Below are positions 1 through 9,970 of a stretch of DNA of 64,000 nt, one piece after another. This stretch comes from Diphasiastrum complanatum. Taxonomy: Eukaryota > Streptophyta > Lycopodiopsida > Lycopodiales > Lycopodiaceae. The DNA is taken from NCBI GenBank assembly GCA_029204225.1, contig CM055103.1, positions 49,042,378 through 49,106,377 on the forward strand, given 5' to 3'. Below the pieces are notes generated by a model. That model was given only the letters and a program-made list of their open reading frames with translations, did no database searches and had not been told where the DNA came from. The position numbers were made by a program, and so were the translations under genes. Position 1 is the stretch's first letter. Every line of letters begins with the position of its first letter.

Positions 1-1978
1 TATCTTTAGCATTGTGTTTTCAACATTTCATTTGTGGAATTAGATTTGATGTTATTTGCTTTTGCAGTCTTTAATCTTGTGATTGCAGGCCCTGGTATTG
101 TGGGGATTACATCTTGTATCCCTTTGTTGCCTCTAACATTTGGTTGCAGGCTTTGGAACTGTAGAAGGCCTTGTTGTTTCATTTGCAGGGATCTCACTGA
201 TTGGAGGTTGCTGGCTTTTTGTTGTAGATTTTATGAGCAGTCACTTGTTTGCAATACCAATTACAAGGCTGTTGTTTCTTTCAAGTTACTAAGTTCTAAG
301 GACTGTTTGAAAGGACCACACTCTTTGCCTTGTCTATTGTTATCATAGAAGCCAACAAATTGCTTGTAGTTTGCCTACCCGAGTGCCAACCTCTTGGCTG
401 TCTTGAAGGGTAAACCATCCATCTGTAGGCTTTGCAATCATTGGTAAGCAGCCACATTTGTGGCTAGTTCAATTTGCCTGGAGAAAAGCCTTTCCATCGT
501 TGGTCAGGAAGGCCAATACCATCTACCTTTCTAACTACCTGTGGCCCTTGCTCTGTCCATGGATTTGCTCCTCACCTAACCTGCGATCTGATTTCCTCCT
601 ATGTGCCTATGCTCTGTTCTTACCTGAACCTGCTTGCGATACATCCCAAAACTTGCCTATCCCTGTCTACGGTTTGTTTTTGAGGCCTACCCCAACCTGT
701 GCCTGCGGGTTTGCCCATCACCATTCTAGACGCAGCCCTGCTTCTCCTTTCCACGAGATCTTGATAGCGGTTGATTGCTGGCACTTCATTTCACAGATTG
801 ATCATGGGCTCCAACAAGTGTGAAATGACCTCCCTAGATGATGTCTTAAAACTCAACCTATGTATGTAAATAGATGTACAATCATCCATAGTGATTCGAC
901 ATGAAATATTTGTTTCTTCAAGTTACAATAAAAGGCATGACATATTTAGTTTCTTGCTGACTACGCTCAGAACCTGACCTTTGGAAAAAGAAGATCTTGC
1001 CCTGGGTGGTGCTCTTTACCCTAACCTGTGACCAATTTTAAAGCCTGCCTACAGATCACTGGTTGGTAGGAGATCTACCCATCTTTGCTGAGGAGGCCAT
1101 TGCCCTAACAGATAGCAAATTCATTGAAACCCTTACGTATCTAGGGCATTTATCCGGGATTTGAGAGGACCTATAAATTGTATTATTAAGAGGTCATTAT
1201 ACTGATCTCTCATCATTGCTCTAACCATAAATAACTGCTTGAACCAATTTTGAGTTGGTTTCGACGATTGGTCTGACTGATAACAGCAATTATACAATAG
1301 ATCCCAGATTTGGGAATCAATCGTTTGTTGCAGGCTTGTTTGGTGAGTTGAACGCCTGGCAGATGTAAAAGCAATCTAACCGCATTAAGGGAAACACTAA
1401 ACCTATATGTCATTTGCTAATTGCCCCACTGATTAGTGCTTGAAGACTTTGTTCATGATTACTTAGTATAACAAGGTGTTGTTTGTAGTTTAACTAATAA
1501 CACTGTCTGGATTGAACAAATTATAGTGTTGTCTAATTGCTGAACATAAACTGAACTTTGCAAACACTTGCTTCGGTTATTGAGAACCACTAATAAGCCA
1601 GGTATAAGCCGATTGATTCTAAGAAACCCCAACGGCCATTGCCTGACCCATATGACCTTGACTAACTGGAACTGATGCTACCCCCCACCACCTTGAAAGA
1701 GTTGCGATATTTCCTAGGGAGAGTGGGCTATTATAGGAAGTTTCTGAGTAATCATTCTTCTCTCATTTCTCCATAAGTGAGACTACTGAGAGAGGGCGAA
1801 CCTTTTTCTTGGACTGAAGAGAGCCAGAAAGCCTTCAAACAATTGATTGGCTCGGTCTCTACGATAAATCAGTCCCAAGAATTTATGTTAGCTTGAACTA
1901 TAATCGAGATACAGACTGACTCCTTTACTGTTTTCTTCACATCGAAAACTTGTTTAGGGGTCAATTTATATCTCATCA
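1..1978 (+). repeat. 5' LTR (partial) of Tat-like Gypsy element
   Basis: This is the left LTR of the Gypsy element occupying 1-8661; its start lies outside the window. It aligns with 6869-8661: positions 1-94 match 6869-6962, and 1191-1978 match 7876-8661 almost base for base. The repeat ends ...TCTCATCA at 1978, and a candidate primer site follows at once. Two large differences separate the LTRs: about 106 bp (96-203) are missing from the right copy, and about 550-1190 cannot be aligned to 7306-7875. Positions 1675-1915 contain a captured pol fragment that is broken by a stop in this copy. Confidence 0.8.
1675..1915 (+). pseudogene. Captured Gypsy RT/RNase H-junction fragment inside the 5' LTR
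   Basis: The + strand translates to the connection region of a Gypsy polyprotein (motifs LKELRYFLGRVGYYRKFL and FSWTEESQKAFEQL), the stretch between RT palm/thumb and RNase H. An in-frame TAA (from CCATAAGTG) breaks this copy; the matching codon in the right LTR (8358-8579) is open. The element's own connection region (3520-3655) has clearly different sequence, so this is not a simple duplication of its own pol. Confidence 0.75.
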
Positions 1979-1996
1979 TTGGTGTGTCTGCCGGGA
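1979..1996 (+). other. Candidate primer-binding site of the Tat-like element
   Basis: The sequence directly after the LTR starts TGGTGTGTCTGCCGGGA. The position fits a PBS and the TGG fits the tRNA CCA end, but I cannot assign the tRNA. It is not the initiator-Met site (TGGTATCAGAGC) used by the other LTR elements in this window. Confidence 0.45.
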
Positions 1997-2830
1997 GGAG
2001 CACGAGTTCCTTTCGATTTCTGGCTCTATTGTACTTGGAGGTACAGAGAGGTGTTAAGAATTCGATGGCTTGATGGGCATAAGCCTATTATGGTTGAAGT
2101 AGTATCGAACAATGGATTAGAGAAGAGCTGTCCCAAAGTCGATGCTATTGTTGACGGGCTGTTGATTGCTGATGTTATAGTCGATGCTGGAGCTGCAGTA
2201 AATGTTATGAATGCTAATTTGTGTGAGAGATTGAATTTGGATTTAGTGGATGGTGGGAACTTGACCCTGAAGCTAGCTGACAACTCGAGGTTGAAAGCTG
2301 AAGGTATACTGAGTGGGTTGTCTGTGAGTGTGGCTGGGAAAGTTGCCAAAGTAGACTTTTACGTTGTGCGTATGCAGGCCGGTAGAGAAGCATATGCTAT
2401 GCTATTAGGTCGACCGTGGCTTAGGAAGACCGACTGTTTAGTTGATATTTCCAGTGGTCATTTGATTTTTGGCCGTGGGAAGAAAAGAGTGATTGTGAAT
2501 GCATATCCGAATTTGCCTGAGAGCGAAAGGGTGGAGATCCCTGATACATATTGGGAGGGTGAAGATTCCGTGTCCAGTGATTCTGAAGAGTCTAATTCCA
2601 AGGAAGCAGCGTTGCTGCTAATTGAACAGCACGAGGGTTGTGAACCTCTAGTATGTGTTAGAGACGCCGATGCGGATAAGATTATGTGTGACGCTCATAA
2701 TGAGGATAAAGTGCTGTTAGTCGGAGCTTACCTAGATAAGGAGCCCAAAAAGTTGATATCAAATTTCTTGGTAGGTGCAAAGGGTGTGTTTGCCTGGAAT
2801 TATGATGAGCAGTTCATCGAATCCCGTTGA
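1979..2830 (+). CDS. Gypsy retropepsin-like aspartic protease region (Tat-like element)
   Basis: This 283-codon frame starts right at the LTR/PBS boundary, so the first ATG is arbitrary; the upstream gag is missing. The protease core is seen at residues ~60-150: the catalytic-site segment IVDAGAAVNVMN (D-A-G instead of the usual D-S/T-G), then a typical retropepsin second half ending in AMLLGRPWLR. The role would be polyprotein cleavage in the retrotransposon particle. The C-terminal ~100 residues are acidic linker leading toward RT. The frame ends in TGA just before the RT frame, so a shift or point mutation now separates PR from RT. A DNA-level deletion of gag is inferred from the ~100 bp between LTR and protease homology. 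Confidence 0.8.
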   Translation: MVCLPGGARVPFDFWLYCTWRYREVLRIRWLDGHKPIMVEVVSNNGLEKSCPKVDAIVDGLLIADVIVDAGAAVNVMNANLCERLNLDLVDGGNLTLKLADNSRLKAEGILSGLSVSVAGKVAKVDFYVVRMQAGREAYAMLLGRPWLRKTDCLVDISSGHLIFGRGKKRVIVNAYPNLPESERVEIPDTYWEGEDSVSSDSEESNSKEAALLLIEQHEGCEPLVCVRDADADKIMCDAHNEDKVLLVGAYLDKEPKKLISNFLVGAKGVFAWNYDEQFIESR

Positions 2831-3655
2831 AACCTGATGTAAAGCCTGTCAGGGAACGACAAAGGAGGTTAGCTCAACATCTCATGGCACCTGTAGCTGA
2901 GGAAATCCGAAAAATGAGGAAAGCTGGCCTTATATTCCCTGTCATCAATATTGAATGGTGTTCGGCAATTGTACCCAAAGTTAAGAAGTATGGACGAATC
3001 AGAGTTTGTGTGGACTTTAAACCCCTTAACAGGAGTACTGTAAAGGACTACTACCCTTTACCCTTCATTGACCAAATGTTTGATCAATTAGCTGGAAAAC
3101 AGATGTATACTTTTATGGACTGTTTCGCGGGCTATAACCAAATAGCCATAGCTCCTGAAGATAAGCTTAAGACGACTTTTACGACTCCATTCGGCACATA
3201 TGCTTATCATGTCATGCCATTTGGACTTTGTAATGCCCCGGGCACATACCAGAGGTTTATGAGCGAATCCTTTGGAAACCTGGTGTCTGATCACATTAAA
3301 GTGTTTATGGATGACATCTGTATAGCAACCAACAATATTGAGGACCACATCAGAGTACTCAAGGAATGTTTTGAAGTGTGCAGAGAAAAGTCTGTAGCAC
3401 TAACTAGGAAATGCCTTTTTGTGGTTCCATACGGTATTCTCCTTGGACATGTTATAAGCAAGGACGGGATAACTACCGATCCAGCTAAAGTCTAGGGTGT
3501 CAGAGAGATGCATGCCCCCATTAATGTAAAAGGTGTCAGATCCTTTTTAGGGAGTGTAGGGTATTACAGGAGGTTCTTAAAAGATTATAGCAAGATCACT
3601 TTGCCTTTAGTAGAGCTCCTTGCAAAAGATAAACCCTTCTTGTGGACTGAGTGAG
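2827..3655 (+). pseudogene. Gypsy reverse transcriptase (Tat-like element), broken
   Basis: The frame 2827-3495 encodes 222 residues of RT: the incoming fingers (SAIVPKVKKYGRIRVCVDFKPLN), the palm (YNQIAIAPEDKLKTTF, HVMPFGLCNAPGTYQRFM) and the catalytic motif as FMDDI at about 3307-3321. A TAG at 3493-3495 interrupts the frame. The connection region (FLGSVGYYRRFL, PFLWT) continues in the same frame to about 3650 before the frame is lost again. The active-site aspartates are present, but the enzyme is not expressible as one piece. Confidence 0.88.
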
Positions 3656-4132
3656 GAGTGTCAGTACATGTTTGATCATCTGAAAGATGCCTTGACGAAA
3701 GCACCAATTCTCAGACCTCCCAAATGGGACAAAGGATTCCATCTTATTGTTGTTGCTGGACCTTTGGCCCTAAATTGTGCCTTGTTCCAGATTGAGGAAC
3801 CAAAGATGTTACACCCCAAAACCTTTGTTGGTGTCAAGTTGAAGAGTGTCGAAACTAGATACAATTATGGAGAAAGAGTGTGCCTAGCGGTACATTTTGT
3901 TGTGTCTAAGTTCAGACACTATCTTATTTATCGGAAAGTAATCATTTATGCTCCTACCACTGCTATTAAACTTATGTTGAACAAACTTCACCCGCCAGAT
4001 AGACTTGTCAAGTGGCTTGTTGTTCTTGAAGAATTCGATTATGAGTTGAGAAACAAACCGCCCAAAGCCAAGAATTTGGTGGATTGTCTATGTGATTATA
4101 GCCTGGTAAAGTCAAGAGAAGAAAGTAGATGA
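3620..4132 (+). pseudogene. Gypsy RNase H domain with damaged active site
   Basis: The 170-codon frame contains the plant Gypsy RNase H fold: strand motifs FHLIVVAG, PKTFVGVKLKSVETRYNYGERVCLAVHF and KFRHYLIYRKVIIYAPT, and the end segment RLVKWLVVLEEFDYEL. Where active Gypsy enzymes have the first catalytic Asp (D-A-S), this copy reads V-A-G. The E of the second motif (YGERVCLAV) is kept. Loss of this active site fits the presence of a second, intact RNase H further downstream. Confidence 0.8.
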
Positions 4133-4133
4133 C

Positions 4134-4373
4134 TTGAAGAATTCTCAACCTCACATTGATGTATTTGTTGAAGAACATGGGTCATTGCAAGAAGTCCCAT
4201 TTGACCCAATGGACGATGGGAATCGTAAAATGTTTAAATTGGATGTCGAAGCAGTACCACAATGGTATCAAGCTTTAGCCCATTACCTGACCACCTTAGA
4301 ATTGCCTAGAGGTCTGTCAAAAGCTAAACAAGGTCATTCAGAACCTTACGAAAAGATTGAGTATAAAGCATAA
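4134..4373 (+). pseudogene. Linker and truncated integrase start
   Basis: This 79-codon frame holds acidic linker sequence of the kind found between RNase H and integrase in Tat-like elements (FKLDVEAVPQWYQALAHYL). At about 4330-4365 it runs without a break into the end of the integrase core. The zinc-binding HHCC region and the first two catalytic aspartates are absent, so an internal deletion removed the front of the integrase. Confidence 0.55.
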
Positions 4374-4965
4374 TAAAACCACACCTTACAATCCACAGGC
4401 CAATGGGCAGGTGGAGAGTACAAACAAGAAATTGGTGGAAATCATTAAGAAGACGGTCTCTGATGGAAAAAGAGATTGGGATTCTAAAGTTCCAGCTGCA
4501 GTATGGGCTTATAACTTAGCCTATAAAACGAGCACTGGCCAAACCCCATTTTTCTTGGTCTATGGCGTAGAGAGCGTATTGCCTATCGAGATCGAATTGG
4601 AAACACTAAGATTCTCCAAAGAACACGATTTGCCATATGAGTCTGCTATTATTCAACGGATATTGGTATTAAACAAATTGGATGAGAAGAGGTCTAGAGC
4701 CTTGTTGCAAATAGAACGGAAAAAGAAAAGGTTGAAGGAGCTCCACGATCTCAAAGCTAAGAAGTACCAGTTTCGGAAAGGACAATTGGTCCTGTTTTAT
4801 GATGCTAGAAGGAAATTATTCCCTGGAAAATTAATGCCTATTTGGTTAGGTCCATATGTTCTCAAGAAAGTTTCTAAGAATAATACTGTGATTCTTAGCG
4901 ACATGCATGGTAGAGATATGGATACCCCCGTCAATATCAATAAGGTAAAACCCTATTATGTGTGA
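4357..4965 (+). pseudogene. Gypsy integrase C-terminal part
   Basis: The 202-codon frame begins at the last integrase core motif (TPYNPQANGQVESTNKKL, containing the third catalytic residue E). It continues through the end of the core (AYNLAYKTSTGQTPFFLVYG) and a C-terminal DNA-binding segment (FRKGQLVLFYDARR, GPYVLKKVSKNNTVILSDMHG) and stops at TGA 4963-4965. There is no chromodomain. Without the HHCC and both aspartates it cannot be an active integrase. Confidence 0.85.
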
Positions 4966-5009
4966 CCATGACAAATACAACCATGAAACCGACAATGAAA
5001 GCGAATTAA

Positions 5010-5417
5010 TGGTTTGATGGTGGTAGCCGACTTGTTGGCACCGTTGGAGTGATCCTAAAATCTGAACATGGAGTCCTTATTGCCAAACTAGGAGCCTGTT
5101 TAGGTAAAAGGTTCACTTGCAACATGGCAGAAGCCAAAGCACTATTAGCAGGAATGAAACTGGCCTTTCATAAAAAAGTGACTCACTTGACGGCTAGAGG
5201 AGATTCTGCACTTATATGCAACTTGGTTACTGGCGTGTGGGATGTGAAAAATCCTGTCCTGGCCGTGTACATTAGGGAGATTCAAAGACTAATGAGGCTG
5301 TTTGTTGGAGTTGATATTCAGCATATCAGAAGGGAATACAATCATGAAGCAGACAGACTAGCTAATGAAGCATTTGATCACGATGTCTTCTATGGTTGTG
5401 GACCTGTTTCGATGTGA
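5010..5417 (+). CDS. Second RNase H (RVT_3 / plant-archaeal type) downstream of integrase
   Basis: The domain starts at the codon after a TAA (5007-5009); the first ATG is only at 5049, so the open frame is longer than an ATG-based prediction. All four RNase H acidic residues are visible: D in WFDGGSR (about 5016), E in NMAEAKAL (about 5131), D in ARGDSALI (about 5205) and D in EYNHEADRLANEA (about 5352). This is the additional RNase H domain known from Tat-lineage Gypsy elements. Here it lies 3' of the integrase and appears intact, while the ordinary RNase H at 3620-4132 has lost its first catalytic Asp. No start codon is in the right place, so expression would need readthrough, shifting or fusion to an upstream frame. 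Confidence 0.82.
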   Translation, partial: WFDGGSRLVGTVGVILKSEHGVLIAKLGACLGKRFTCNMAEAKALLAGMKLAFHKKVTHLTARGDSALICNLVTGVWDVKNPVLAVYIREIQRLMRLFVGVDIQHIRREYNHEADRLANEAFDHDVFYGCGPVSM

Positions 5418-5849
5418 GTGAATTTATTCGAGGTGAGGCAGATGTGTGGCTAGCTCTGAAACCTTATGCCCAGTACGGAATTCGCTAGTTAGAAGCTACT
5501 ATTGTAAGAATGGAAGAACTGAAACCCCGAGCTGTGAAGAAAGCAGTCAGGGTAGTGAACGAATTTCTACAGTTAACTCCTTTTAGACATACCAAAGAGA
5601 GCCTAGCTGCAAATTTAGCAAGAATGACATGACAAAACTTCTGAGGTTTATGCAGAAGCAACAACGATAGATCAACCCCAAACGCTACCAGTAGTATAAC
5701 TTACTACTTTACCCAGCCAGTAATTCCACAACGTGAGGTAACCAGCACTCGTGTTGGTTTTGCAAAATTTAGCACCTGGCGCTTCTGAACTTTATATGAT
5801 ATGTGAAAATTTGAAACCCTATGATGATTTGCCCTATGATTTGTGACCG

Positions 5850-5879
5850 GACTCCATAGCCCAATGGATAAGGCACTGG
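5850..5879 (+). repeat. 5'-half tRNA-Arg-like fragment
   Basis: The sequence GACTCCATAGCCCAATGGAT followed by AAGGCACTGG matches the 5' acceptor strand, D arm and first anticodon-stem bases of a plant nuclear tRNA-Arg, as I remember that gene. Similarity stops abruptly after CACTGG, so this is a half-tRNA, not a gene. Confidence 0.55.
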
Positions 5880-6041
5880 AACTTTAAATGATGATTGAAA
5901 ATGAACTAAGCTACTAATTGTGATCTGATTGTGTTACAGTATTATCAAGCCTTGTATGCAGGACCTGCGACGGTGTTCTTCAAGAAGTTCTTGTGATGAT
6001 TGGAACCTTTTTGGGTCGGCCTAGGATGCTATTGGCCGGTC

Positions 6042-6054
6042 CAGGGGGGTAATT
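6042..6054 (+). other. Candidate polypurine tract
   Basis: CAGGGGGGTAATT lies directly before the TGTTG that I take as the 3' LTR start (6055). The G-run fits a plus-strand primer. The exact LTR start is inferred because the matching end of the 5' LTR is outside the window. Confidence 0.45.
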
Positions 6055-8661
6055 TGTTGTTGCTCATCTTGAAGACATGTTGCTGTATGGCTTTTGGGTC
6101 AGCCTAGGATGCTATTGGCTGGCCCATTGGTCTTTGTGTAACCTGAGATGCTGAGTTCGAAGAATGGGGACCATTCTTTTCCCGTGAAGGTCGCCACTGT
6201 TTGTGGGGAAAAAGACCCCTTTTTCAAGCTATTTTCGATGAAAAATCGTCGCCGCGCGCTATTACACTGGGGCGGAACTATTAAAAAACGACGCGTAAAT
6301 GGCCCATAATGGCCGGTTGCACTGCTATTAAAATACTGTTAATTTGCTAATTTACGTTGTATGAAAATTTTATTTATGTGGCCTATGTCCCTAGTATTTG
6401 GGTTTGTCGGGACTAGGAGGTGCCAAGTATTTTCGTAGTACAGTTCTAGTAATTAAAAACTTGACTGTGAGCCCATAAAAACTGAAACCGTAAATAGGGC
6501 CCAACTTGACTTTGAAATTGCAAGTTGAGGCCAAGTTAGGTGCTAAAAAACGAATTTGGGCCAGTGCCCTATTTTTAGAGTCAGTTTTTCAAAAGTCATA
6601 AGGAGGTGCCCCATTTCTTGAAGGGGTGCACCTCCAGCCCATTGAGCCCCTACGTATAGGGAGAGGTGTGGGACAGCATTCCCATTCTCATTGTCATCTT
6701 CTTGGAGAGAGAGAGAAAAGCTTGTAGAGAGAAACTTGTGTGCAGAGAGCTTTTGGTGAGAAGGTGAAGAGAGAAGGAAGGAGAAGAAGTTGTTATGCTT
6801 GGTGCCTCCACTCTCAGCCTCTTCCAATTTGCTGTCTATCCTATTTCACTGCTATTGATTCATTGGTTTGATCTTTAGCATTGTGTTTTCAACATTTCAT
6901 TTGTGGAATTAGATTTGATATTATTTGCTTTTGCAGTCTTTAATCTTGTGATTGCAGGCCCTGTTGGAGGTTGCTGGCTTTTTGTTGTAGATTTTATGAG
7001 CAGTCACTTGTTTGCAATACCAATTACAAGGCTGTTGTTTCTTTCAAGTTACTAAGTTCTAAGGACTGTTTGAAAGGACTACACTCTTTGCCTTGTCTAT
7101 TGTTATCATAGAAGCCAACAAATTGCTTGTAGTTTGCCTACCCGAGTGCCAACCTCTTGGCTGTTTTAAAGGGTAAACCGTCCATCTATAGGCTTTGCAA
7201 TCATTGGTAAACAGCCACATTTGTGGCTAGTTCAATTTTCCTGGAGAGAAGCCTTTCCATCGTTGGTCAGGAAGGCCAATACCATCTACCTTTCTAACTA
7301 CCTGTGTAGAAAATCGCTGAGTGAAGTTGCTTCACAGAAACACTGTAAAGATTCTTCAAAACCAGTTTTGATTTAGCAACGATCATTCTTTTTCTTGAGT
7401 GCCTACAGAAAATCATTGAGGGAGCTCGCTTCACAGAAACATTGGAAAAGCTCTCCAAAATTCCTGCCTGCGTGTAGGGAAAGGAAAACTTATTCGCGCT
7501 CCACCTGCTCGCGCTCCATCCTGCTGAATGCCATCGACCCTGCCCCTCTCTCCCTATTCTATTTGCCTGCCTACGCTGCCTGCGGTCCATTACCTCCGCC
7601 TGTGGTCTCCCTGCTACGTCCCCTGTCCACCCACTCTTTTACCTGCCATTCCCTCCTGTCTTGCGACCTTGCTCCTGCCTGGGTGGGAAGAAAGTGTCTT
7701 GGCTCGCTCTCCCTTCTCCCCTTGCCTGGCCAGTTTGCTTACCTGCGCCCTTATCTCCTTCCTAAACTGCGCTCCCTCCTCTTGCTTCCTCGCTGCCTAC
7801 AGCTCCAAACCCTGTCCATCGTTCTCCCAGCCATACCCCTTCTTGCAGATTGCCCTATTTCCTATCCGCGGCATTAGGTCATTATACTGATCTCTCATCA
7901 TTGCTCTAACCATAAATAACTGCTTGAACCAAATTTGAGTTGGTTTCGACGATTGGTTTGACTGATAACAACAATTATAAAATAAATCCCAGATTTGGGA
8001 ATCAATCGTTTGCTGCAGGCTTGTTTGGTGAGCTGAACGCCTGGCAGATGTAAAAGCAATAACCGCATTAAGGGAAACACTAAACCTATATGTCATTTGC
8101 TAATTGCCCCACTGATTAGTGCTTGAAAACTTTGTTCATGATTACTTAGTATAACAAGGTGTTGTTTGTAGTTTAATTAATAACACTGTCTGGATTGAAC
8201 AAATTACAGTGTTGTCTAATTGCTGAACATAAACTGAACTTTGCAAACACTTGCTTCGGTTATTGAGAACCACTAATAAGCCAGGTATAAGCCGATTGAT
8301 TCTAAGAAACCCCAACGGCCATTGCCTGACCCATATGACCTTGACTAACTGGAACTGATGCTACCCCCCGCCACCTTGAAAGAGTTGCGATATTTCCTAG
8401 GGAGAGTGGGCTATTATAGGAAGTTTCTGAGTAATCATTCTTCTCTCATTTCTCCATTAGTGAGACTACTGAGAGAGGGCGAACCTTTTTCTTGGACTGA
8501 AGAGAGCCAGAAAGCCTTCGAACAATTGATTGGCTCGGTCTTTACGATAAATCAGTCCCAAGAATTTATGTTAGCTTGAACTGTAATCGAGACATAGACT
8601 GACTCCTTTACCATTTTCTTCACATCGAGAACTTGTTTAGGGGTCATTTTATATCTCATCA
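6055..8661 (+). repeat. 3' LTR of the Tat-like Gypsy element
   Basis: A long LTR (about 2.6 kb) starts TGTTG and ends TCTCATCA at 8661, where the match to the 5' LTR stops. The first ~810 bp have no partner in the window. Within it are a 33-bp hairpin (6602-6635, GGAGGTGC / GCACCTCC), a GA-rich stretch (6705-6790), an unshared C/T-rich middle (7306-7875) with a ~60-bp direct repeat (7303-7360 and 7401-7462), and the captured pol fragment at 8358-8579. The 5 bp after the LTR are TGTTC; the other target-site copy is off the left edge. Confidence 0.72.
8358..8579 (+). pseudogene. Captured Gypsy pol fragment inside the 3' LTR
   Basis: This open 73-codon frame (LPPATLKELRYFLGRVGYYR, then FSWTEESQKAFEQLIGSV) is the RT/RNase H connection region of a Gypsy element. 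It is the counterpart of 1675-1915 but uninterrupted. It lies within the LTR (U5 side), which in normal elements carries no pol sequence. Confidence 0.75.
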
Positions 8662-8689
8662 TGTTCGCCTTGTCTAGCGCTTCCTTGAG

Positions 8690-8875
8690 TCATCAAATTT
8701 GGCTTGCTCTTGCCCTTGTGAGTCATGAGGTTCTTGGATAACTATCTCCTCTCCAGAATCAATGAGGAGAAAGAACTTACTAGTTCCGTGCTTTTCATGC
8801 TCTTCAACCTAAGGTGCAAGATTTTCATCGAAGATCACATTGTGCTCAAATTAAAGAGGTCTAGAGGCTAAAAAT
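8690..8875 (-). pseudogene. Copia integrase C-terminal fragment
   Basis: Read on the minus strand, about 8870 down to 8690 gives the end of a Copia integrase: the segment HNVIFDENLAP (the SRDVxFDE-type motif after the core), then an acidic linker (FFLLIDSGEEIVIQEPHDSQ). It is flanked by unrecognised sequence and by the Gypsy LTR. It is an old fragment, probably in the intron or downstream flank of the ABC1K gene. Confidence 0.6.
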
Positions 8876-9533
8876 TTTCAGCCAGCCTGATAAAATTGAA
8901 ATCTTGCGGTCGAAGTTGTCTCTGATAGTGTTGGGAAAAAGAATTGATAGCTAGTACCCACTTCTAGAAGGTGAAGTTTTAAGAAAATGTTTCCTAGCAC
9001 ATCAACACCTGAGATTCCGAAAAGAATTCTGAGAAACGATGTGCAAGGAAGATCGCCCAAAATTAATCTCCAACAATTACTGAATCAATGACAACCCGCT
9101 ATGTGAACACCCAACAACCTACCATGAAGCATCCAGAAAAAGGCTTTTCTCAGCTATTCTAGCTACACTAAGCTTCTAAATCCTCACCGGAGGGCATTAA
9201 CACCCTTCCTTTTTTTATAACCTTTGAAAGAAAGCCTTTCATTCATCCTTCGCTTGGGCCTCTTAATTTAACACCCTCCTCATGTGTAAGCCTTTTAGAT
9301 CAAATGGTATTCAGTAAGTTGCACTTCTGGCCATATTTAAGGGTCCTTTTCACCCCATGTAACTGTCAACAACTAGAAGCTGACAAACTACATATGCATA
9401 TTTTTTCAAGTCCAATTGATATTTGACTGATTTTTTCCTCAGAGAAAGAACAGCTTAAACCTTGAGATATTTAAAATCATATCCGCAATGTTAAAATACT
9501 TGAAACTATACATGCAACAAGTCAAGGTTATCA
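8876..9533. other. Gap with no recognised gene
   Basis: Between the Copia fragment and exon 6 of the ABC1K gene I see no coding match on either strand. A weakly conserved minus frame (8878-9060) has no recognisable domain. The next expected ABC1K exon (the kinase segment after STSL) is not here. Confidence 0.5.
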
Positions 9534-9707
9534 TAGTTGCATCGAACCACGGTTCAAACCACCAAACCGTTCAAAACCGGTTCGAACCGGGGTCCGGTTC
9601 TAACCATCTTTTGCACAAAAAAAAAACCAGCAACAAACGGTTCAAACCAGCCCCCCGATTTGAACCCAGCTAGGCAGTTCAAATCAATTCGAATCGGCTT
9701 GCAACTA
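9534..9707. repeat. 174-bp element with 8-bp terminal inverted repeats and GGTTCGAACC words
   Basis: Ends are TAGTTGCA (9534-9541) and TGCAACTA (9700-9707), an exact inverted pair. The interior repeats self-complementary words (GGTTCAAACC, GGTTCGAACCGG, CCGGTTC). No target duplication is evident. The 11 bases TCATAGTTGCA at its left edge recur at 12332-12342 beside a different palindrome. Confidence 0.5.
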
Positions 9708-9814
9708 CTGAATGAAAATCAGATTCAATACCTACACATCAAATGTAGAAGCATGAGAAAACCACAAATCAACAAATATTGGACATATACAGCACTTTAG
9801 AAATAGTGACCAAC

Positions 9815-9970
9815 CAGTGAAGTGCTACTGAGCTGTGGATTCAAAAATTCCAACACCCTTGCAGCAATATACAGGAAATTTAGATCTGTTGTCAAAATGT
9901 CCTCAACGCCAGGCTTCAACACCTTGATGACTACCTCCTTCCGACTTCCCCTCAACCTTGCCGCATGTAC
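9815..9970 (-). CDS. ABC1K exon 6 (VxIK lysine)
   Basis: This 52-codon exon, phase 0 at both ends, starts VHAARLRGSRKEVVIKVLKP, includes the conserved Lys, and ends LNPQLSSTSL at a CTG|GTTGGT donor. In this family the next residues should lead to the EExDF-type helix, which I cannot find in the window. Confidence 0.88.

Larger units (their letters stand above)
5418..6054 (+). other. 3' untranslated internal region of the Tat-like element
   Basis: No gene is visible. The segment includes a 30-nt tRNA-Arg-like piece (5850-5879), a hairpin-forming 35-nt motif (6010-6043) also present just inside the LTR, and a G-run that probably is the polypurine tract (6042-6050). Confidence 0.6.

Noticed and set aside
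7395-7890. Two overlapping 120-160-codon + frames
   Set aside because: C/T-rich low-complexity LTR sequence gives Leu/Pro/Ser-rich translations in several frames at once; this is composition, not coding.
6055-8661. LTR start at the TGTGGGGAAAAAGACC near 6199
   Set aside because: No purine tract precedes it, whereas a G-run directly precedes 6055. The alternative stays possible because the partner LTR end is outside the window.
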